A stretch of DNA of 17,112 bases from an uncultured Porphyromonadaceae bacterium. Lineage in GTDB: Bacteria; Bacteroidota; Bacteroidia; Bacteroidales; Muribaculaceae. Every line of letters begins with the position of its first letter. Position 1 is the first letter of the stretch. Of this stretch, positions 15,001-17,112 are shown piece by piece. Under the pieces are notes generated by a model. That model did no database searches. It was not told the origin of the DNA and saw nothing but the letters and a program-made list of their open reading frames with translations. Made by a program: the position numbers and the translations under genes. The stretch lies in assembly GCA_902461565.1 (NCBI GenBank), contig CABPYL010000049.1, positions 1-17,112 of the forward strand, in the 5' to 3' direction.

Positions 15001-16764
15001 TTATGTTCTGCGCAGCTTGAATTTTTCAATGAGGTGCTTGACGCCCGGATGCTCGTCGAGAATTTCCTGGAGCACGCGGTCGTCGGTCCACAGGTTCTTT
15101 GGCAGTTCCATTTCGCATACGCGAGCGCTTATGGATATGCCGTCGTTTTCGAGGGCGTCGCACAGATGTCGCTGCAGCGTTGGCAGAGCCTTGGCAAGCA
15201 CATCGGCCTCCATCTGCGAGGACACGCGCACCGTCAGCACTCCGTCGCCCTCCATTACAGGGATGGCCACGTTAAGCAGGCTGGTGAGCATGGGGCCGAG
15301 CTGCGACAACGCCACAGTGGTACTCCACACACGCTGAATATCGGCCTCGGTGTATGGCTTCTCGCGCTTCTTTGGCTCGTCGGGCACTGTCGGCGCGGCT
15401 TGCTGCCGGGCGGCAGGTTTCATGCGCAGGCTTCCCAATGATAGCGAGCCTGGATTATAGTACTTTTGTTCGGGTTCGGCGGCTGCCGGCGCAGAGGCGG
15501 TTGTCGCCGTTATCGGAGCGGCTGCCGGTTTTCGTAGTGCCGGCGCCGGTTGCGGAGCATGTGCCACAGGCTGTGTCGCCGGCTGTGCCGCCGGGGCCTT
15601 GTAAGTTGTGGCGTTGCCGCTTTCAAGCGGCTTCAGATGCCCCCCGTCCACTCCGCTTTCATCTGACGAGGGGCTTAATAGTTGGCACAGTTTGATGAGC
15701 GTAAGCTCGATAAGAAACTGTTTGTTTGTTGCCTGGCGGAAATTGAAATCGGCCTGGTTGCACAAGTCCATCGCACGGTAGAAGAACGTGGGATGAAGCG
15801 TTGCGGCGCGTGCAGCCATTTCCTGACGCACGGTATCGGTCGCTTCCACAAGCTGGAGTGTAGATGGGCTCGCGCTCATGGCAAGGTCGCGCAGGTATTG
15901 TCCGAGACCGTTTATAAAGAACTGTGAGTCGAAGCCCTTGTCGCGGATTTCCTTGTATATCATCAGTGCCGCGGCCACATCCTGGGCCACAAAGGCGTCT
16001 ATGAGGCGCGAGTAATAGCTGTGGTCGAGCACATTCAGATTTTCGATGGTTGCCTGATAGGTGATGTTACCGCGTGTGCATGCAGCCACCTGGTCGAAAA
16101 TCGAGAGGGCGTCGCGCATGGCGCCGTCGGCCTTGCGCGCTATCACGTTCAGCGCCGCCGGTTCGGCGGTGTAGCCTTCCTGCGCGGCCACTTTCTGCAT
16201 GTGCGCCACCATATCGTTGATAGTGATGCGGTTGAAATCGTAGATCTGGCAGCGCGAGAGAATAGTTGGAATTATTTTATGCTTCTCTGTTGTGGCAAGG
16301 ATGAAAATGGCGTGTGCCGGCGGCTCCTCCAGGGTTTTTAGGAAAGCGTTGAAGGCCGCCGCCGAGAGCATGTGCACCTCGTCGACGATGAACACACGGT
16401 ATTTGCCGTGCGTCGGAGGTACCTGAACCTGTTCCATGAGGCTCTTGATGTCCTCCACACCGTTGTTGGAGGCTGCGTCGAGCTCGATAATGTTCAGCGA
16501 GCGGTTTTCACTGAATTGCCGGCAGGAATCGCACTCGTTGCACGCTTCGCCATCGGGCGTGCGGTTGGTGCAGTTGATGGTTTTGGCGAAAATACGGGCA
16601 CACGACGTCTTGCCCACGCCGCGTGAGCCGCAGAACAGATAGGCGTGTGCCAGACGGCCAGTGGCGATGGCGTTCTTGAGCGTTGCCGTAAGAGCCTGCT
16701 GTCCAACGACAGTGTCGAATGTCGCCGGCCTGTATTTTCGAGCCGATACAATGTAATGTTCCAT
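15001..16764 (-). CDS. dnaX: DNA polymerase III subunit gamma/tau
   Basis: 587 residues. It is the clamp-loader ATPase of the replicative polymerase. RFC/AAA+ domains carry Walker A GSRGVGKT (46-53), four zinc-binding cysteines (65, 75, 78, 81), Walker B VDEVH (127-131) and sensor motif SRC (170-172), followed by the helical collar domain to about 365. Residues 389-430 form a Pro/Ala-rich linker (APAAQPATQPVAHAPQPAPA), and about 460-587 form the tau-like C-terminal region. No A-rich slippery run was noticed that would suggest programmed frameshifting to gamma. The start MEHYIVSARKYRP is the usual one for the family. Confidence 0.96.
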   Translation of the reverse strand: MEHYIVSARKYRPATFDTVVGQQALTATLKNAIATGRLAHAYLFCGSRGVGKTSCARIFAKTINCTNRTPDGEACNECDSCRQFSENRSLNIIELDAASNNGVEDIKSLMEQVQVPPTHGKYRVFIVDEVHMLSAAAFNAFLKTLEEPPAHAIFILATTEKHKIIPTILSRCQIYDFNRITINDMVAHMQKVAAQEGYTAEPAALNVIARKADGAMRDALSIFDQVAACTRGNITYQATIENLNVLDHSYYSRLIDAFVAQDVAAALMIYKEIRDKGFDSQFFINGLGQYLRDLAMSASPSTLQLVEATDTVRQEMAARAATLHPTFFYRAMDLCNQADFNFRQATNKQFLIELTLIKLCQLLSPSSDESGVDGGHLKPLESGNATTYKAPAAQPATQPVAHAPQPAPALRKPAAAPITATTASAPAAAEPEQKYYNPGSLSLGSLRMKPAARQQAAPTVPDEPKKREKPYTEADIQRVWSTTVALSQLGPMLTSLLNVAIPVMEGDGVLTVRVSSQMEADVLAKALPTLQRHLCDALENDGISISARVCEMELPKNLWTDDRVLQEILDEHPGVKHLIEKFKLRRT

Positions 16765-17079
16765 GTCGAAAAGAGGGAAATATCCCGCTTACAAAAGTAG
16801 TCAAAAATTTCCGTACGCCAAAAATAATCCTGTACCATCCAATATCACGGAACGCTGCATTTTGCATCCATTATAATAATCTCTGGATCCCCGACACGCT
16901 TTATGCTTAGGCAAAATATAAACCGGAAATTAATAATCAGAATCATAATGAACTTTTCTTATTTATATACTTTGTTTTTTAAAAAGAATATACGGCCCAA
17001 GCCGAAATTACGGTGCATTTGTTAAATCCGGGCGAATGGAATGTTAAAAATTTAGGCGTATAGTTTGACAAGTCGGAAT
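16765..17079. other. AT-rich intergenic region upstream of dnaX
   Basis: About 315 bases. It contains the dnaX promoter (16792-16822) and two plus-strand sequences of form TATAnTTTG (16966-16974 and 17059-17067) that resemble -7 boxes with one extra base. No tRNA, terminator-like stem with T-run, or convincing ORF was seen. Confidence 0.5.
16792..16822 (-). promoter_or_regulatory. Bacteroidetes promoter of dnaX
   Basis: On the minus strand TTTG (16822-16819), 19 bases, then TACTTTTG (16799-16792) matches TTTG-N19-TAnnTTTG. The -7 box lies 27 bases from the dnaX ATG, giving a leader of about 20 nt. It probably also drives the downstream nuclease gene. Confidence 0.7.
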
Positions 17080-17112
17080 ATGAAGAAATCGCGGTCTCGG
17101 ACTCCGCGCATC
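17080..17112 (+). CDS. Possible N-terminus of a plus-strand gene (partial)
   Basis: ATG at 17080 opens MKKSRSRTPRI and runs off the window. The base composition rises in GC here, and a basic start of this sort is common before a membrane or signal segment, but eleven codons are too few to be sure. TATAGTTTG at 17059-17067 would leave almost no leader; TATACTTTG at 16966-16974 is a better-placed promoter candidate. Confidence 0.3.
   Translation, partial: MKKSRSRTPRI

Noticed and set aside
14991..15029. 13-codon extension of the endonuclease into dnaX
   Set aside because: It would overlap dnaX and place polar residues before the signal peptide that starts cleanly at 14990.

Overview
The window looks like chromosomal DNA from a Bacteroidales bacterium, probably near Muribaculaceae, though the family is only a guess. 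Four things support this: promoters of the Bacteroidetes type (TTTG-N19-TAnnTTTG), weak or absent Shine-Dalgarno sequences, type IX secretion-like C-terminal tails on two proteins, and gene families typical of the order (Gln/Asn/Tyr/Arg-rich RluB, Mrp without CxxC, fused nucleoside kinase, CASDH-like saccharopine dehydrogenase). Base composition looks even across the window, and no phage, integrase, transposase, CRISPR, rRNA or tRNA gene was seen.

Layout. Bases 1-108 are the tail of a plus-strand secreted protein. Bases 109-463 are a hairpin-dense intergenic element. A minus-strand rRNA pseudouridine synthase (464-1906) follows, with a long repetitive disordered N-terminus. A divergent intergenic region (1907-2395) then precedes a compact plus-strand operon of eight genes (2396-7109): mrp, aroQ, an extended SDR/epimerase, a 92-residue membrane protein, an O-methyltransferase and three tandem YbjN-like paralogues. 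The genes overlap or lie no more than 18 bp apart, so they are probably co-transcribed from a promoter at 2361-2368.

Two minus-strand units converge on this operon. The first (12559 to 7115) has its own promoter at 12576-12606. It encodes an LPG-synthase/flippase-type membrane protein, a probable carboxynorspermidine dehydrogenase, a family 2 glycosyltransferase, a ThrRS-like/uridine kinase fusion and a TPR protein with an export signal. The second (16764 to 12615) encodes DnaX and then a large secreted endonuclease I with a type IX-like tail, from a near-consensus promoter at 16792-16822. The last ~315 bases are AT-rich and may lead into a plus-strand gene at 17080.

Most genes are core housekeeping or envelope functions. 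I see no obvious new defence or mobile system. The best candidates for something undescribed are the tandem YbjN trio with the translationally coupled small membrane protein, the palindrome-dense element at 109-440, the repetitive RluB extension, and a perfect palindrome lodged between two promoter boxes at 12585-12596.
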